From: Firmicutes bacterium UBA911
Lineage (GTDB): Bacteria; Bacillota; Desulfotomaculia; Desulfotomaculales; Desulforudaceae
Direction of reading: 5' to 3'
NCBI GenBank assembly: GCA_002294005.1
Contig: DBEH01000045.1
Coordinates: 21,985 to 53,298, forward strand
DNA length: 31,314 nt
Both the position numbers and the translations under genes were made by a program. Shown piece by piece: positions 15,257 through 24,067 of the stretch. The notes under the pieces are model-generated. The model was not told the DNA's origin. It saw nothing but the letters and a program-made list of their open reading frames with translations, and did not search any database. Each line of letters starts with the position of its first letter. Positions within the stretch are counted from its first letter, which is position 1.

Positions 15257-15886
15257 ATGCTGAAAAGCATCCGCCGTTACCTGCTGACCGGGATCGCCGT
15301 CCTGTTGCCGGTTGCCGTCACTGTCTGGCTTTTGTGGAGCATCTTTGTCTTCATCGACGGGATAGTGGGCCGCATCATCATGTTTATGATCGGACGGCAC
15401 CTTCCGGGGCTTGGGTTCCTAATCACGGTGGCCGTGGTACTGCTGGCCGGCATGTTGGCCAGCAATCTGGTGGGCCGGAAGCTGTTCGCACTCTGGGAAG
15501 TGGTTATGCTCCGCATTCCGCTGGCCAACTCGATCTACAAAGTGGCCAAGCAGATTGTCGACTCGATCAGCCGCCACGACAAGCAAGCGTTCCGGGATGT
15601 GGTCCTGGTGGAGTTTCCGCGCCGGGGCAGCTGGGTCGTCGGGTTTCTGGTCGGCGGGGCGGAACCGGCGCTTTTTGGCCAGACGGGTGAGGACATGGTC
15701 AAACTGTTCGTGCCGACGGTCCCCAACCCCACCTCGGGCTATCTGCTCATTGTGCCGCGTAAAGACACCGTTCCGGTGCCCATCTCGGTGGAAGACGGCT
15801 TCAAACTGGTAGTGTCCGCTGGGATAGTGGTGCCCAACCTGGCCGACAACAACCAAGTTGCAGAAACTGCCGCGACAGGCCGGTGA
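15257..15886 (+). CDS. DUF502 family membrane protein
   Basis: This 209-aa protein matches DUF502. The first hydrophobic segment is at about 9-32 (LLTGIAVLLPVAVTVWLLWS) and the second at about 48-70 (GLGFLITVAVVLLAGMLASN). They are followed by the family signature RIPLANSIYKVAKQI and a soluble C-terminal part with VVLVEFPRRGSWVVGFLVGG, PTVPNPTSGYL and PISVEDGFKLVVSAG. It is probably an inner-membrane protein with most of its mass in the cytoplasm. The function of the family is not established. It follows the hypothetical gene and is convergent with the methyltransferase gene. Only 85 bases separate the two stops, with no clear terminator. Confidence 0.9.
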   Translation: MLKSIRRYLLTGIAVLLPVAVTVWLLWSIFVFIDGIVGRIIMFMIGRHLPGLGFLITVAVVLLAGMLASNLVGRKLFALWEVVMLRIPLANSIYKVAKQIVDSISRHDKQAFRDVVLVEFPRRGSWVVGFLVGGAEPALFGQTGEDMVKLFVPTVPNPTSGYLLIVPRKDTVPVPISVEDGFKLVVSAGIVVPNLADNNQVAETAATGR

Positions 15887-15971
15887 GACCACACCGTGAA
15901 GCGGCCTCACAGCCCGTCGGCGGCGGATGGGTCATCAGCCGTTGGGACAGAGACCCGGGGCGCCACCGGGG

Positions 15972-17120
15972 CTAAGCGCTGCTTCGGGGCGGCCGGGGGC
16001 CGAGAAACCGGTGGTAATGGCACTCGATGCGCCCGTTGTAAAGCTTGCGCTTTCGGTCCGCCCGCCGCCCGTACAGGCGCTCGAATCCCGGGTGCGCGGT
16101 CAGAACGTAAACGGACCAGGTATCGAGCCGGCTGAAGACCCGGCCCATTTCGGCATAAAGCCTCTCCACGGCCGCTTCTTCGCCCAACCGTTCCCCGTAG
16201 GGCGGGTTGCAGACGATGCAGCCGTACTTGAGCCGGGAGCGGAAGTCTGCAAGGGGACGCCGGTGGAAGCGCACCTGCTCCTCCACTCCGGCTTCCCGGG
16301 CGTGGTGGCGGGCCAGGCTGAGCACCTCGCCGTCAGCGTCCGCGCCCTCGATCTGCAACTCGCGGTCGTGGGCTTTTGCGTGACGGGCGGCCGCCCGCGC
16401 CTCTTTCCAGAGCGCCGCCGGAACCGCCGGCCAGTGTTCGGCGGCGAACTCCCGCCCCAAACCCGGGGCGATGTTCAGCCCGATCAGGGCCGCTTCGATG
16501 GGGATGGTGCCCGACCCGCACAGGGGGTCGACGAGCAGCCGTTCGGGCCGCCAGTAGCTCAACTGCACCAGGGCCGCAGCCAGGGTTTCCTTCAGCGGGG
16601 CCGGAGCGGCCAGCTTGCGGTAGCCGCGCTTGTGCAGGCCGGCGCCGCTGGTGTCGATGGTCACGGTGGCTTCGTCCTTCAAGAGCGCCACCTCGATCGT
16701 GTAGCGCGGCCCGTTCTCCTCGAACCATTCGCGACGGTAACGCCGTTTCAGCTTCTCCACCACGGCTTTCTTTACGATTGCCTGGCAGTCCGGCACGCTG
16801 AACAACTTCGACTTGACAGACTTGCCCTGCACCGGGAACGCGGCGTTGGCCGGAAGCCATTCCTCCCACGGCAGGGCCTTGGCCCGTTCAAAAAGCTCGT
16901 CGAAAGTAAGCGCCTGAAAACTGCCCATTTTTAGCAGCACCCGGTCGGCGCTGCGCAGCCAGAGGTTGGCGCGACAGATGGCCGCCGGAGCAGCTCTGAA
17001 AATGACCCGGCCGTTTTCGACGGTTACGCCTTGGTAACCGAGGTTTTGCACCTCCCGCGCGACCACGGCCTCCAGGCCGAAGCCGGCGGTGGCGATCAGT
17101 TCAACGTTATCCATATCCAT
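15972..17120 (-). CDS. THUMP-domain class I SAM-dependent rRNA methyltransferase (RlmL/YcbY-like)
   Basis: A 382-aa protein with an N-terminal ferredoxin-like/THUMP region (about residues 10-160, including FGLEAVVAREVQNLG) and a C-terminal methyltransferase fold. The SAM-binding loop is LLVDPLCGSGTIPIEAALIG and the target-base motif is NPPYGERLG (N-P-P-Y), both typical of the guanine-N2 23S rRNA enzymes that modify G2445. The C-terminal RlmK half of E. coli RlmKL is missing, as usual in Firmicutes. ATG 17120 is chosen because a GGAG sits six bases before it and family members begin DNVELIATAGFGLEAVV; the frame continues to 17150 without support. It lies downstream of the efflux operon on the same strand, with 113 bases between. 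Confidence 0.9.
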   Translation of the reverse strand: MDMDNVELIATAGFGLEAVVAREVQNLGYQGVTVENGRVIFRAAPAAICRANLWLRSADRVLLKMGSFQALTFDELFERAKALPWEEWLPANAAFPVQGKSVKSKLFSVPDCQAIVKKAVVEKLKRRYRREWFEENGPRYTIEVALLKDEATVTIDTSGAGLHKRGYRKLAAPAPLKETLAAALVQLSYWRPERLLVDPLCGSGTIPIEAALIGLNIAPGLGREFAAEHWPAVPAALWKEARAAARHAKAHDRELQIEGADADGEVLSLARHHAREAGVEEQVRFHRRPLADFRSRLKYGCIVCNPPYGERLGEEAAVERLYAEMGRVFSRLDTWSVYVLTAHPGFERLYGRRADRKRKLYNGRIECHYHRFLGPRPPRSSA

Positions 17121-17233
17121 GGTTGACTCCGAACTCCTTGTCAATGCCATCCTTGCCGCGCGTATTGGGCAGCGCCCGGCGCGCAGAGGTGACCGGCGTG
17201 GAGAGGCGGTAAAAGCAATGAGCTCAGCCGGGG

Positions 17234-18421
17234 CTAGCGGGCCTGCACACGCGCCCCGTCTTGCACCTCGGGACCCGGGTGGACAATGACTGCTTCTCCC
17301 GCTTTCAAGTCTCCGGCTACTTCCGCCAAGCCGGCCGCCTTGCGTCCCGGGACCACCTCAACCTTCGCGGCCCGTCCGTCCCGTACGACGAAGAGAAAGG
17401 TCCGGCCGTCCTGCCGGAAGAGAGCGGTCTCGGGCACCACAGTTTCCCCGGGGACCTCCTCGATGCTGATCTCGACGTTCACCTGGAAGCCGGGCTTCAA
17501 TTCCCGGGCACCGTCAACGACCTCGATTTCCACCCGCGCCTTGGACTCTTTCACGCCGAGCGCCGAAACGGAGACGGTACCCGACGGGATCACGCGGGAC
17601 ACCTGCCCGGCGGCGACGGTCGGCCCGCCGGCCAGGTGCCTGATGCTTACCGTCTGGCCCGCCGCCACCAGCGCCGCGTCCCGCGGTTCAATCTCCGCGG
17701 CGATTTCCAGGGCCTCGGGATCGCCGAGTACGAAGAGCGGTGTTCCAGGGACAACCATGGCCCCGGCCTCGGCCATGCGCTCCAGGACCAAGCCTGCGAC
17801 GGGGGCGGTAACCCGGGCTTGCCGCAGCTGCCGCTCGGCCTGGCGCTCCAGCGTGCGGGCGGCCTCCAAACGGGTGGTGACGGTGTCCAGGGCCAGTTCT
17901 CCGGCTTCGGCTCGCGCAAGGTTCAGCGCGGCTGCCTCCCTGGCCCGGCGCGCGTCTTCCAGGTCGGCGTCCGGGATCGCCTGGTGGGCGTGCAAGAACC
18001 CGGCGCGCTCAAGATTCGCCTCGGCGCGTTCCAGTTCCAGGGCGGCAAGCTCCAGGGCCAACCGGTTCTGCTCCGCGAGTTCGGCCTGCTGCGCTTCCAG
18101 GGTCCGCCTCTCGGCGGCGGCCAGCGCCAGCCGGTCTTGAAGATCGGCGGCGTCGAAGGCGGCCAGCATATCCCCCGGCGCCACCCGGTCGCCTGCCGAT
18201 ACGGCAACCGAAACGATCTTGCCGCCGGCCTCGGCGTGCACGTGGCCGGGGTTGGCGGCCTTCACGTCCCCGGTGCCCCGGACCGTTACCGCGAGGTCGG
18301 CCGCGACCACCGCGGCCGTCCGGACCGCCACCGGCTGGAGCGCGGACGCCAGAAGGCTTGCGCCCGCTAACAAACCGGCAATGACGATCCCCAGTCCGAC
18401 TTTCATTCTCCTGGACAGCAT
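17234..18421 (-). CDS. Efflux periplasmic-adaptor (HlyD/MacA-like) protein
   Basis: A 395-aa membrane-fusion-type protein. One N-terminal membrane segment at about 8-28 is followed by a biotinyl-lipoyl-like half (ANPGHVHAEAGGKIVSVAVSAGDRV), then an alpha-hairpin with repeated Ala/Leu/Glu heptads (about 100-195). The second lipoyl half (VTAPVAGLVLERMAEAGAMV) and beta-barrel and membrane-proximal domains ending in VIVHPGPEVQDGARVQAR complete it. The order is as in MacA. It is the last gene of the ATPase-permease-adaptor operon, 15 bases after the permease stop. In a single-membrane Firmicute it would help move substrates away from the permease. The start ATG 18421 has AGGGGG eleven bases upstream. 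Confidence 0.88.
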   Translation of the reverse strand: MLSRRMKVGLGIVIAGLLAGASLLASALQPVAVRTAAVVAADLAVTVRGTGDVKAANPGHVHAEAGGKIVSVAVSAGDRVAPGDMLAAFDAADLQDRLALAAAERRTLEAQQAELAEQNRLALELAALELERAEANLERAGFLHAHQAIPDADLEDARRAREAAALNLARAEAGELALDTVTTRLEAARTLERQAERQLRQARVTAPVAGLVLERMAEAGAMVVPGTPLFVLGDPEALEIAAEIEPRDAALVAAGQTVSIRHLAGGPTVAAGQVSRVIPSGTVSVSALGVKESKARVEIEVVDGARELKPGFQVNVEISIEEVPGETVVPETALFRQDGRTFLFVVRDGRAAKVEVVPGRKAAGLAEVAGDLKAGEAVIVHPGPEVQDGARVQAR

Positions 18422-18436
18422 CTCAAAGAAAACCCC

Positions 18437-20797
18437 CTATTCACGGTGTTTCGAGGCCTCCGCCAGGTTTAAGCGGTTCACATTGCGGATGGACGGCCAC
18501 TGGGCCACGGCCACCGCAATGATTATGCCCGTCATGCTGAACAGGACCGTGGCCGGGTAAATGACCGGGCGGATGGTCATCAGGTCGCTGGAAAAGGCGG
18601 CGGCGAACCAGGCGGCCCAGGCGTAGCCGACGGCAACGCCCAGGCAAAGGCCCGGAACGGCGGGCAGCAGGCCCTCCGCGGCGACCAGCAGGCCGGTTCC
18701 CTTGCGGCTCATGCCCTGCATGCGAAAACTCACCAGTTCGCGCGTCCGCTCGAGGGCGGTGATGGACGACATACTGTACACGATGGCGCCCGCCAGGAGC
18801 ATACTGAACAACAGCGCCACGCCCATAAAGGCGTACATCAGGTCCAGTTGGCCCAGAATCTCCGCGCGCGCCTCCGCGACACTTTGCACCCCGCCGACGA
18901 ACGGACGGTCCCGCGCGCGCTCCCGGAGCGCCTCCACGCTGCTCCCGGGAGCGGTGATCACCAGGACCGCGGAGATGGGCGTACCCGGTCCCAATACCGA
19001 ACGGGCTTCTTCGATCGGCAGAAAGCCGCCGATGCCGAACATTGTCTCGACCGCGCCGGCCACCGTGACGTCATGGCTGGGCAGCCCGGCGACCATCGGT
19101 TCCAGGATGACGGTGTCCCCTTCCCTCAGGTCCAGTTCCCGCATCAAGTTCGAAGACAGAAGTATCCCGCCGCGGGACGGGGAGACCGGGTTTCCTTGCT
19201 CGTGGCGCAACTCCAGGAGGCGGCCGTCCTCCGGCAAGCCGGTCAGTGGCCCTTCGTACTGCCGGTGCCCGTTGCGGTAGCGCACCGCTCCTTCCACCAG
19301 GGCCTGGGCCTCGCGCACCTCGGGCCAGAGGGCCACCTCGTTCACGGCGTCCCAGCCGGTGGGGCCGGTGAAATTGACGCGGGCTTCATAGCCGACCATG
19401 TCCCCGAAGTAGCGGTTCATCATGTCGTCGAACAAATCGTAGAAGGACCCGGAAAGCACCAGCAAGCCCAGGGCCACGCCCACGCCCGCGGCCGAAAAAT
19501 TGAACCGCCACGGGTTGCGGGTGATGTTCCGGACCGGAAGCTTCCACAACACCGGCAGCTGGTCCATGAAGCCGAACCAGCGTTCCCCCCAGAAGCGGCG
19601 GCCCAGCGGCGGGGCGGGGGCGCGCATGGCTTCCACCGGGTGGATGGAGGCGGCCGCCCGGGCCGAAAAGAACGAGGCGGCGAGACAGGTGCCCACTCCC
19701 AAGGCGACGGCGAAAAGCTGCACGTCCCAGTGGAACCCGCTGATCAGGTAGGGGATGTTGAAGTAGTCGGCGTACATGTTGGTCATGCTCACGGACAGCC
19801 AGTAGCCGAGGAGTGTCCCGGCCACGGAGCCCGTGCCTCCCACGGCCAGGGCGAAACCGAGGTAGTAGCTCATGATGTGCGTCCGGCTGTAGCCCAGCGC
19901 CCGCAAGAGCCCGATGTGGGAGCGCTGCTGCCGGACGATCCGCGCCAGGAGCACCAGGATGACCATCACGGCCGCGCCGAGGAAAATCACCGGGAGCATG
20001 ACCGACCAAGCCGAAAGTTGTTCCATCTCGCTCTCCAGCATGCGGTAGCTGAACTGGTCCTCCCGCGCGACCAGGGTCCGGTACCCATAACCGGAAGCCA
20101 GTTCGCGCAACGCCTGCTCGACCGCGGCCGGGTCCGCTCCCGGACCGGTGATCACGGCCAGTTCGTTGATCTGCCCGCCGCGGCCCAGGATCTCGGCCAC
20201 GGTGTCGCGGGTCGCGAACATAACCGCGAACGAGTGACCGGAAAAGAACTGGTCGAGGCTGGGGGCCGCGAAAAGGTATTCGGGGCTCAAAACCAGGCCC
20301 CGAATCACCAGCTCCCGGCGTAGCCCCTCGGCGATCACGTGGACCGGGTCGCCCGGTTCCAGCCCGTGGTGGGTGGCGAAATCACTGGTAATCAGGACGC
20401 CGCGCCGGTCCTCGGCGTCCAGGAAGCGGCCGCGGACCAGGTGCAGGTCGTTCACCGGGTCATCGCCGGGTCCGGGCCGGGAGATGATTCGGGCGTGCAT
20501 CTTGTCGGGAGTGCCCGGGATGTCCAGAGAGACGTCGTCCACGTACCGCCCGCTGACCATGCGGACACCCTCGATGGCGCGGGCCGCCTCGGACAGGCCG
20601 GCCGGGGCGGCGGCGAAGTGCACGGTGTAGTCGGCCAGGCGCAGCCGGTCAAAGCTGTTCCCCGCGGAGTCCCGCAGGTTGACCAGCGCCAGGTACATGG
20701 AGGAGAACATGGAGACACCCAGTGCCACCAAGAGGGCGATGGCGAGGAATTGTCCCTTGAAACTCCTAATGTCACGGAGCAGTTTGCGCCTGAGCAT
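18437..20797 (-). CDS. FtsX-like ABC transporter permease
   Basis: A 786-aa permease with the duplicated FtsX/MacB layout: an N-terminal membrane segment (FLAIALLVALGVSMFSSMYLAL), a large extracellular domain, three membrane segments around residues 270-380 (MLPVIFLGAAVMVILVLLARI and following), a further segment near 440, a second extracellular domain, and three C-terminal segments ending near 770. This is the large ten-helix-type permease rather than MacB itself, which has one FtsX unit. It pairs with the ATPase gene directly upstream (six bases) and the adaptor downstream. Substrate unknown: lipids, peptides or antibiotics are possible. No frameshift or missing segment is seen. Confidence 0.9.
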   Translation of the reverse strand: MLRRKLLRDIRSFKGQFLAIALLVALGVSMFSSMYLALVNLRDSAGNSFDRLRLADYTVHFAAAPAGLSEAARAIEGVRMVSGRYVDDVSLDIPGTPDKMHARIISRPGPGDDPVNDLHLVRGRFLDAEDRRGVLITSDFATHHGLEPGDPVHVIAEGLRRELVIRGLVLSPEYLFAAPSLDQFFSGHSFAVMFATRDTVAEILGRGGQINELAVITGPGADPAAVEQALRELASGYGYRTLVAREDQFSYRMLESEMEQLSAWSVMLPVIFLGAAVMVILVLLARIVRQQRSHIGLLRALGYSRTHIMSYYLGFALAVGGTGSVAGTLLGYWLSVSMTNMYADYFNIPYLISGFHWDVQLFAVALGVGTCLAASFFSARAAASIHPVEAMRAPAPPLGRRFWGERWFGFMDQLPVLWKLPVRNITRNPWRFNFSAAGVGVALGLLVLSGSFYDLFDDMMNRYFGDMVGYEARVNFTGPTGWDAVNEVALWPEVREAQALVEGAVRYRNGHRQYEGPLTGLPEDGRLLELRHEQGNPVSPSRGGILLSSNLMRELDLREGDTVILEPMVAGLPSHDVTVAGAVETMFGIGGFLPIEEARSVLGPGTPISAVLVITAPGSSVEALRERARDRPFVGGVQSVAEARAEILGQLDLMYAFMGVALLFSMLLAGAIVYSMSSITALERTRELVSFRMQGMSRKGTGLLVAAEGLLPAVPGLCLGVAVGYAWAAWFAAAFSSDLMTIRPVIYPATVLFSMTGIIIAVAVAQWPSIRNVNRLNLAEASKHRE

Positions 20798-20803
20798 GTC
20801 CGT

Positions 20804-21514
20804 TCACCAACTGATCAGTACAGGGTCCAACGGCGACTCGTTGGTCTCGATACGGTCGATCACCCCGTCGCGCATGTAAAGCACCCGGTCGCCCATCTTG
20901 CCGATGGGGGTATTGTGGGTGATGATCACCACCGTCTTGCCAATCTCGCGGCTCGCGCGGTGGAGGAGCTGCAAAACCAGCAGGCCCGTACGGAAGTCGA
21001 GCGACCCGGTGGGTTCGTCGCAGAGCATCAGGTCCGGCTCCTTCGCCAGGGCGCGCGCGATGGCCACCCGCTGCTGTTCGCCGCCGCTCAGTTGCGAGGG
21101 GAAGTTCCCTTCCTTTCCGGCCAAGCCGAGGCTTTCCAAGACGGGGGCCAAATTGCCGCGCCGCCCGGCGATCTCCGCGCCCAGCGCGACGTTCTCGGTC
21201 ACGGTGAGGTTGGAGATCAGGTCGAAGAACTGGAAGATGAAGCCGACGTGGTGCCGCCGGTAGGCGGTAAGCCGGTTGTCGCCGACGACCGATAGATCTT
21301 GGCCCTCATACAGCAGCCGCCCGCCGCTGGGCTGATCGATGCCGCCCATGAGGTTTAGGAGCGTGCTCTTGCCCGAACCGCTGGGACCGAGGATGACCAG
21401 AATCTCACCCCGGTATACCGTCAAGTCGGTCGGCTTCAAGGCCGGGACCTCCACTTCGCCCATCCGGTAGGTTTTCCAAACCCCGGCCAGCTCCATGAGC
21501 ACTTCCGGAGCCAT
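20804..21514 (-). CDS. ABC transporter ATP-binding protein (MacB/LolD type)
   Basis: A 236-aa ATPase that powers the neighbouring permease. It has Walker A GPSGSGKSTLLN, the Q-loop region FIFQFFDLISNLTVTENV, the signature LSGGEQQRVAIARALA, Walker B LMLCDEPTGSLD, and the H-loop in IITHN. The C-terminus carries the VLYMRDGVI segment usual in the LolD/MacB class. The frame is open to 21553, but the promoter's start of transcription would be near 21555, so the ATG at 21514 (or 21496) is more likely. It is the first gene of the operon and is followed directly by the permease. Confidence 0.93.
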   Translation of the reverse strand: MAPEVLMELAGVWKTYRMGEVEVPALKPTDLTVYRGEILVILGPSGSGKSTLLNLMGGIDQPSGGRLLYEGQDLSVVGDNRLTAYRRHHVGFIFQFFDLISNLTVTENVALGAEIAGRRGNLAPVLESLGLAGKEGNFPSQLSGGEQQRVAIARALAKEPDLMLCDEPTGSLDFRTGLLVLQLLHRASREIGKTVVIITHNTPIGKMGDRVLYMRDGVIDRIETNESPLDPVLISW

Positions 21515-21561
21515 CCAAATCACCCGCAATCCCGTCCGTAGTCGTCCACGCACCTGTGTTA

Positions 21562-21590
21562 ATTAAATAACTTCGGTCCGGGGATGTCAA
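21562..21590 (-). promoter_or_regulatory. Sigma-A promoter of the efflux operon
   Basis: On the minus strand TTGACA (21590-21585, perfect) is followed after exactly 17 bases by TTTAAT (21567-21562, five of six). This is the best promoter in the window and should drive the ATPase-permease-adaptor genes. Transcription would start near 21555. Confidence 0.8.
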
Positions 21591-21598
21591 GGACGGGG

Positions 21599-21632
21599 AG
21601 AATTCAGAATCCAGGAGTCAGAATTCAGAATA
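21599..21632. repeat. Copy of a short dispersed repeat (AATTCAG/CAGGAGTCAG type)
   Basis: The stretch contains AGAATTCAG at 21599-21607, CAGGAGTCAG at 21612-21621 and another AATTCAGAAT at 21622-21631. Related words recur at 21746-21764 (AGAATTCGGAATCC...) and 27087-27102 (AGAATTCAGGAGTCAG). All lie outside genes, which suggests a dispersed intergenic repeat family. It is the AT-richest sequence in the gap apart from the promoter. Confidence 0.6.
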
Positions 21633-21873
21633 TGGGGATTTGGGGGTTCCGGAATTGGGAGCGGGAGTTCAGAGATTTCTAGTTCGAATGGGGAACACGA
21701 AATGCTTGCCGTAAAGGCCCTATCGCTTGGGGAGGAGGAGCAGCAAGAATTCGGAATCCGGAATGCGGCTGGAAAAGCCTGTTGAATCCATGCGGCTCGG
21801 GGAAACGTCAAGCATTCAAAGACTATTTCCCCGGCCGCCGGCCGCGGCACCGGGCGTGAGGAGTGGAGAAGGG
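21633..21873. other. Non-coding gap before the beta-propeller gene
   Basis: Although the downstream frame is open to 21727, the region codes for no recognisable N-terminus and contains repeat remnants at 21746-21764. I see no clear promoter for the beta-propeller gene. The secreted protein's signal peptide begins at 21874. Confidence 0.5.
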
Positions 21874-23898
21874 ATGTACCGGGTGCTGAGTCTGATTGCG
21901 GTGCTGGTGTTAGTCCTGACGCTCGGGCTGGGCAGGCTGCCGGGCACGGCGCAAGTGCCGCCGGAGACGCCGCCCAAGCTGCCGGCGGTGGCCTCCTGCA
22001 CCAAACTGGCGGTGTTGCTGGACGAGAAGAGGGAGGCCTTCAAAAGTTCGTTGCTCATAGGCGCGAACAGGATGCTTACCGATCAGGCGGCAATGGAGTC
22101 CGCGGCCCCCGCCGCGCCGCCGGCCGGTGGAGACCGCGGCGCCGGGAGCGGCTACTCCACGACCAACATCCAGGTGGAGGGGGTAGACGAGGCCGACATC
22201 GCAAAGACCGACGGGCGTTACATCTTCCAGGTCAACAAAAAACGGGTGATGGTGGTGCAGGCCTACCGCGACACCGACCTGGCGGTCCGGAAGGTAATCG
22301 AGTTCACGGACCAGTGGTTTCATCCGCTCGAAATCTACCTGGACGCCGAACACCTGGTCGTGGTGGGGACGTCGGCGCGGCCCGGCCCGCCGGTACACCC
22401 ATATGACCGGTACCCGACGTTGAGCACCGTGAAGGCGATCGTGTTCGACGTGCGGGACAAGAACAACATCACCCAGGTGCGGGATGTGGAGGTGGACGGC
22501 GGCTACGTGACCTCGCGCAAGATTGGCAAGAACGTATACCTGGTGGCGAACAAGTACCCCGACTACTACATGCTCCGGGAAGCGGACCTGCCGTTCAGGG
22601 AGGGGCTGACGCCGGCCTACCGGGACAGCGTGGCGGGCGAAGGGTTCGTGAGCGTGAAATGCACCGACGTGTGCTACTTCCCGGGTTTCTGGCAGCCGAA
22701 CTACCTGCTGGTGGCCGGGTTTAACCTGGATGAGAAGAAGGAAGTGGAAGTGGGCACGTATCTGGGCGCAGGCGAGAATGTTTACGCTTCGCGGGAGAAC
22801 CTCTACGTCGCGGCCACCGAGCGCCACTACGGCCTAATCAGGCCGATGCCGGTGCCGGGTGCGCGCGAGCCGGCCCCGGCCGTGGAGCCGGACAGGGCTC
22901 CGCTGGTGATGCCCCCGTTCGAGCCGCAGGGCCCGCGGGAGCAGACCACGGTCTACCGGTTCGCCATGAAGGGCGGCGCCGTAACCTACACCGGCAAGGG
23001 GGAGGTGCCCGGCACCGTACTGAACCAGTTTTCGATGGACGAATACGACGGCCACTTCCGGGTCGCCACGACCCTGAACACCAGGGGCCGCGACTCCCGG
23101 AACGCCCTGTACGTTCTGGACGGCAGCCTCGGCATCTGCGGCCGGGTCGAGGACATCGCCCCCGGCGAGCGGATCTACTCCGCGCGTTTCATGGGGCCGC
23201 GGGCCTACATGGTCACCTTCAAGACCACCGACCCGCTGTTTGTGCTGGACCTGGCCGACCCCAAGAACCCGGCCATCCTCGGGGCGTTGAAGATCCCCGG
23301 GTTCTCGAACTACCTGCACCCCTACGATGAGCACCACCTGATCGGGTTCGGCAAGGACGCCGTGGAGGCGGCCGGCAAAGAGGGCGGGAGGGAGGTGCCC
23401 CTGGACTTCGCCTACGAGCAGGGAATGAAGCTCGCCCTGTTCGACGTCACGGACGTCAAAAACCCGGTGGAAAAGTTCGCGGTCGGCATCGGCGACCGGG
23501 GCACCGACTCCGAAGTCCTGAACAACCACAAGGCGTTGTGGTACCACCGGGAGAAGAACCTGTTTGCTTTCCCGGTCACGGTGGCCGAGATCAAGCAGCG
23601 CACCAGCGCGACGCCGCAGTGGGAATACGGGACCTTCGTCTTCCAGGGGGCCTACGTCTACGAACTGACCCTGGAGCGCGGCTTTGAGCTCAAGGGCCGG
23701 ATCACGCACCTGGCGGACGCCGACTACTTGAAGTCCGGCAACTGGTGGCCGGGGAGCGACCGTGACCTGAACCGGATTTTGCACATCGATGACAACCTTT
23801 ACACGCTCTCGAACGGGCTGGTGAAGGTGAACGACCTGAATACTCTGGCGGAAAAGCGGAGCCTGACTCTGCCCACGGGTGGGTCCGGCAAAAGGTAG
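21874..23898 (+). CDS. Secreted beta-propeller domain protein (PF09826)
   Basis: A 674-aa protein with a clear signal peptide (MYRVLSLIAVLVLVLTLGL, cleavage probably near residue 26). The family hallmark NIQVEGVDEADIAKTDG follows at about 97-113. After it comes a long series of propeller-blade-like strands, for example YIFQVNKKRVMVVQAY, VFDVRDKNNITQVRDVEV, FVLDLADPKNPAILGAL and LALFDVTDVKNP. It should act outside the membrane, perhaps in cell-surface binding; no enzymatic role is known for the family. ATG 21874 is chosen because GGAGAAGGG precedes it and the signal peptide starts there. A low-complexity Pro/Ala linker lies near residue 330 (VPGAREPAPAVEPDRAPLVM). No frameshift was seen. Confidence 0.9.
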   Translation: MYRVLSLIAVLVLVLTLGLGRLPGTAQVPPETPPKLPAVASCTKLAVLLDEKREAFKSSLLIGANRMLTDQAAMESAAPAAPPAGGDRGAGSGYSTTNIQVEGVDEADIAKTDGRYIFQVNKKRVMVVQAYRDTDLAVRKVIEFTDQWFHPLEIYLDAEHLVVVGTSARPGPPVHPYDRYPTLSTVKAIVFDVRDKNNITQVRDVEVDGGYVTSRKIGKNVYLVANKYPDYYMLREADLPFREGLTPAYRDSVAGEGFVSVKCTDVCYFPGFWQPNYLLVAGFNLDEKKEVEVGTYLGAGENVYASRENLYVAATERHYGLIRPMPVPGAREPAPAVEPDRAPLVMPPFEPQGPREQTTVYRFAMKGGAVTYTGKGEVPGTVLNQFSMDEYDGHFRVATTLNTRGRDSRNALYVLDGSLGICGRVEDIAPGERIYSARFMGPRAYMVTFKTTDPLFVLDLADPKNPAILGALKIPGFSNYLHPYDEHHLIGFGKDAVEAAGKEGGREVPLDFAYEQGMKLALFDVTDVKNPVEKFAVGIGDRGTDSEVLNNHKALWYHREKNLFAFPVTVAEIKQRTSATPQWEYGTFVFQGAYVYELTLERGFELKGRITHLADADYLKSGNWWPGSDRDLNRILHIDDNLYTLSNGLVKVNDLNTLAEKRSLTLPTGGSGKR

Positions 23899-23905
23899 AA
23901 TAGCG

Positions 23906-23932
23906 GCGGCCCCGGTGCGAAACCGGGGCCGC
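23906..23932. terminator. Strong hairpin between convergent genes, no T-run
   Basis: An 11-bp perfect stem (GCGGCCCCGGT with ACCGGGGCCGC) and a GCGAA loop lie eight bases after the beta-propeller stop. It has no poly-T tail, so it could act as an RNA-stabilising end or as a poor terminator. The rest of 23933-24067 shows nothing else. Confidence 0.5.
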
Positions 23933-24067
23933 GTTGCGTAGGCGGGCGGTATGGAGATGACCGGTGGAGCGTTAAGGCGACTTTTTGACCACCGGTAACC
24001 GGCAGGCGCCGTTCACCCTTGCGGCTGTGGGAGGCCTCGCACCACACCGGTGCCGGGGCCTCCGGCT

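Noticed and set aside
15927..16934. Plus-strand 335-codon frame opposite the rRNA methyltransferase
   Set aside because: The opposite strand has clear SAM-binding and NPPY motifs, so this frame is a shadow.
18848..20323. Long plus-strand open frame (491 codons) opposite the permease gene
   Set aside because: Its translation is rich in His, Arg, Gly and Pro without protein-like features; it is the antisense shadow of a well-supported permease in GC-rich DNA.
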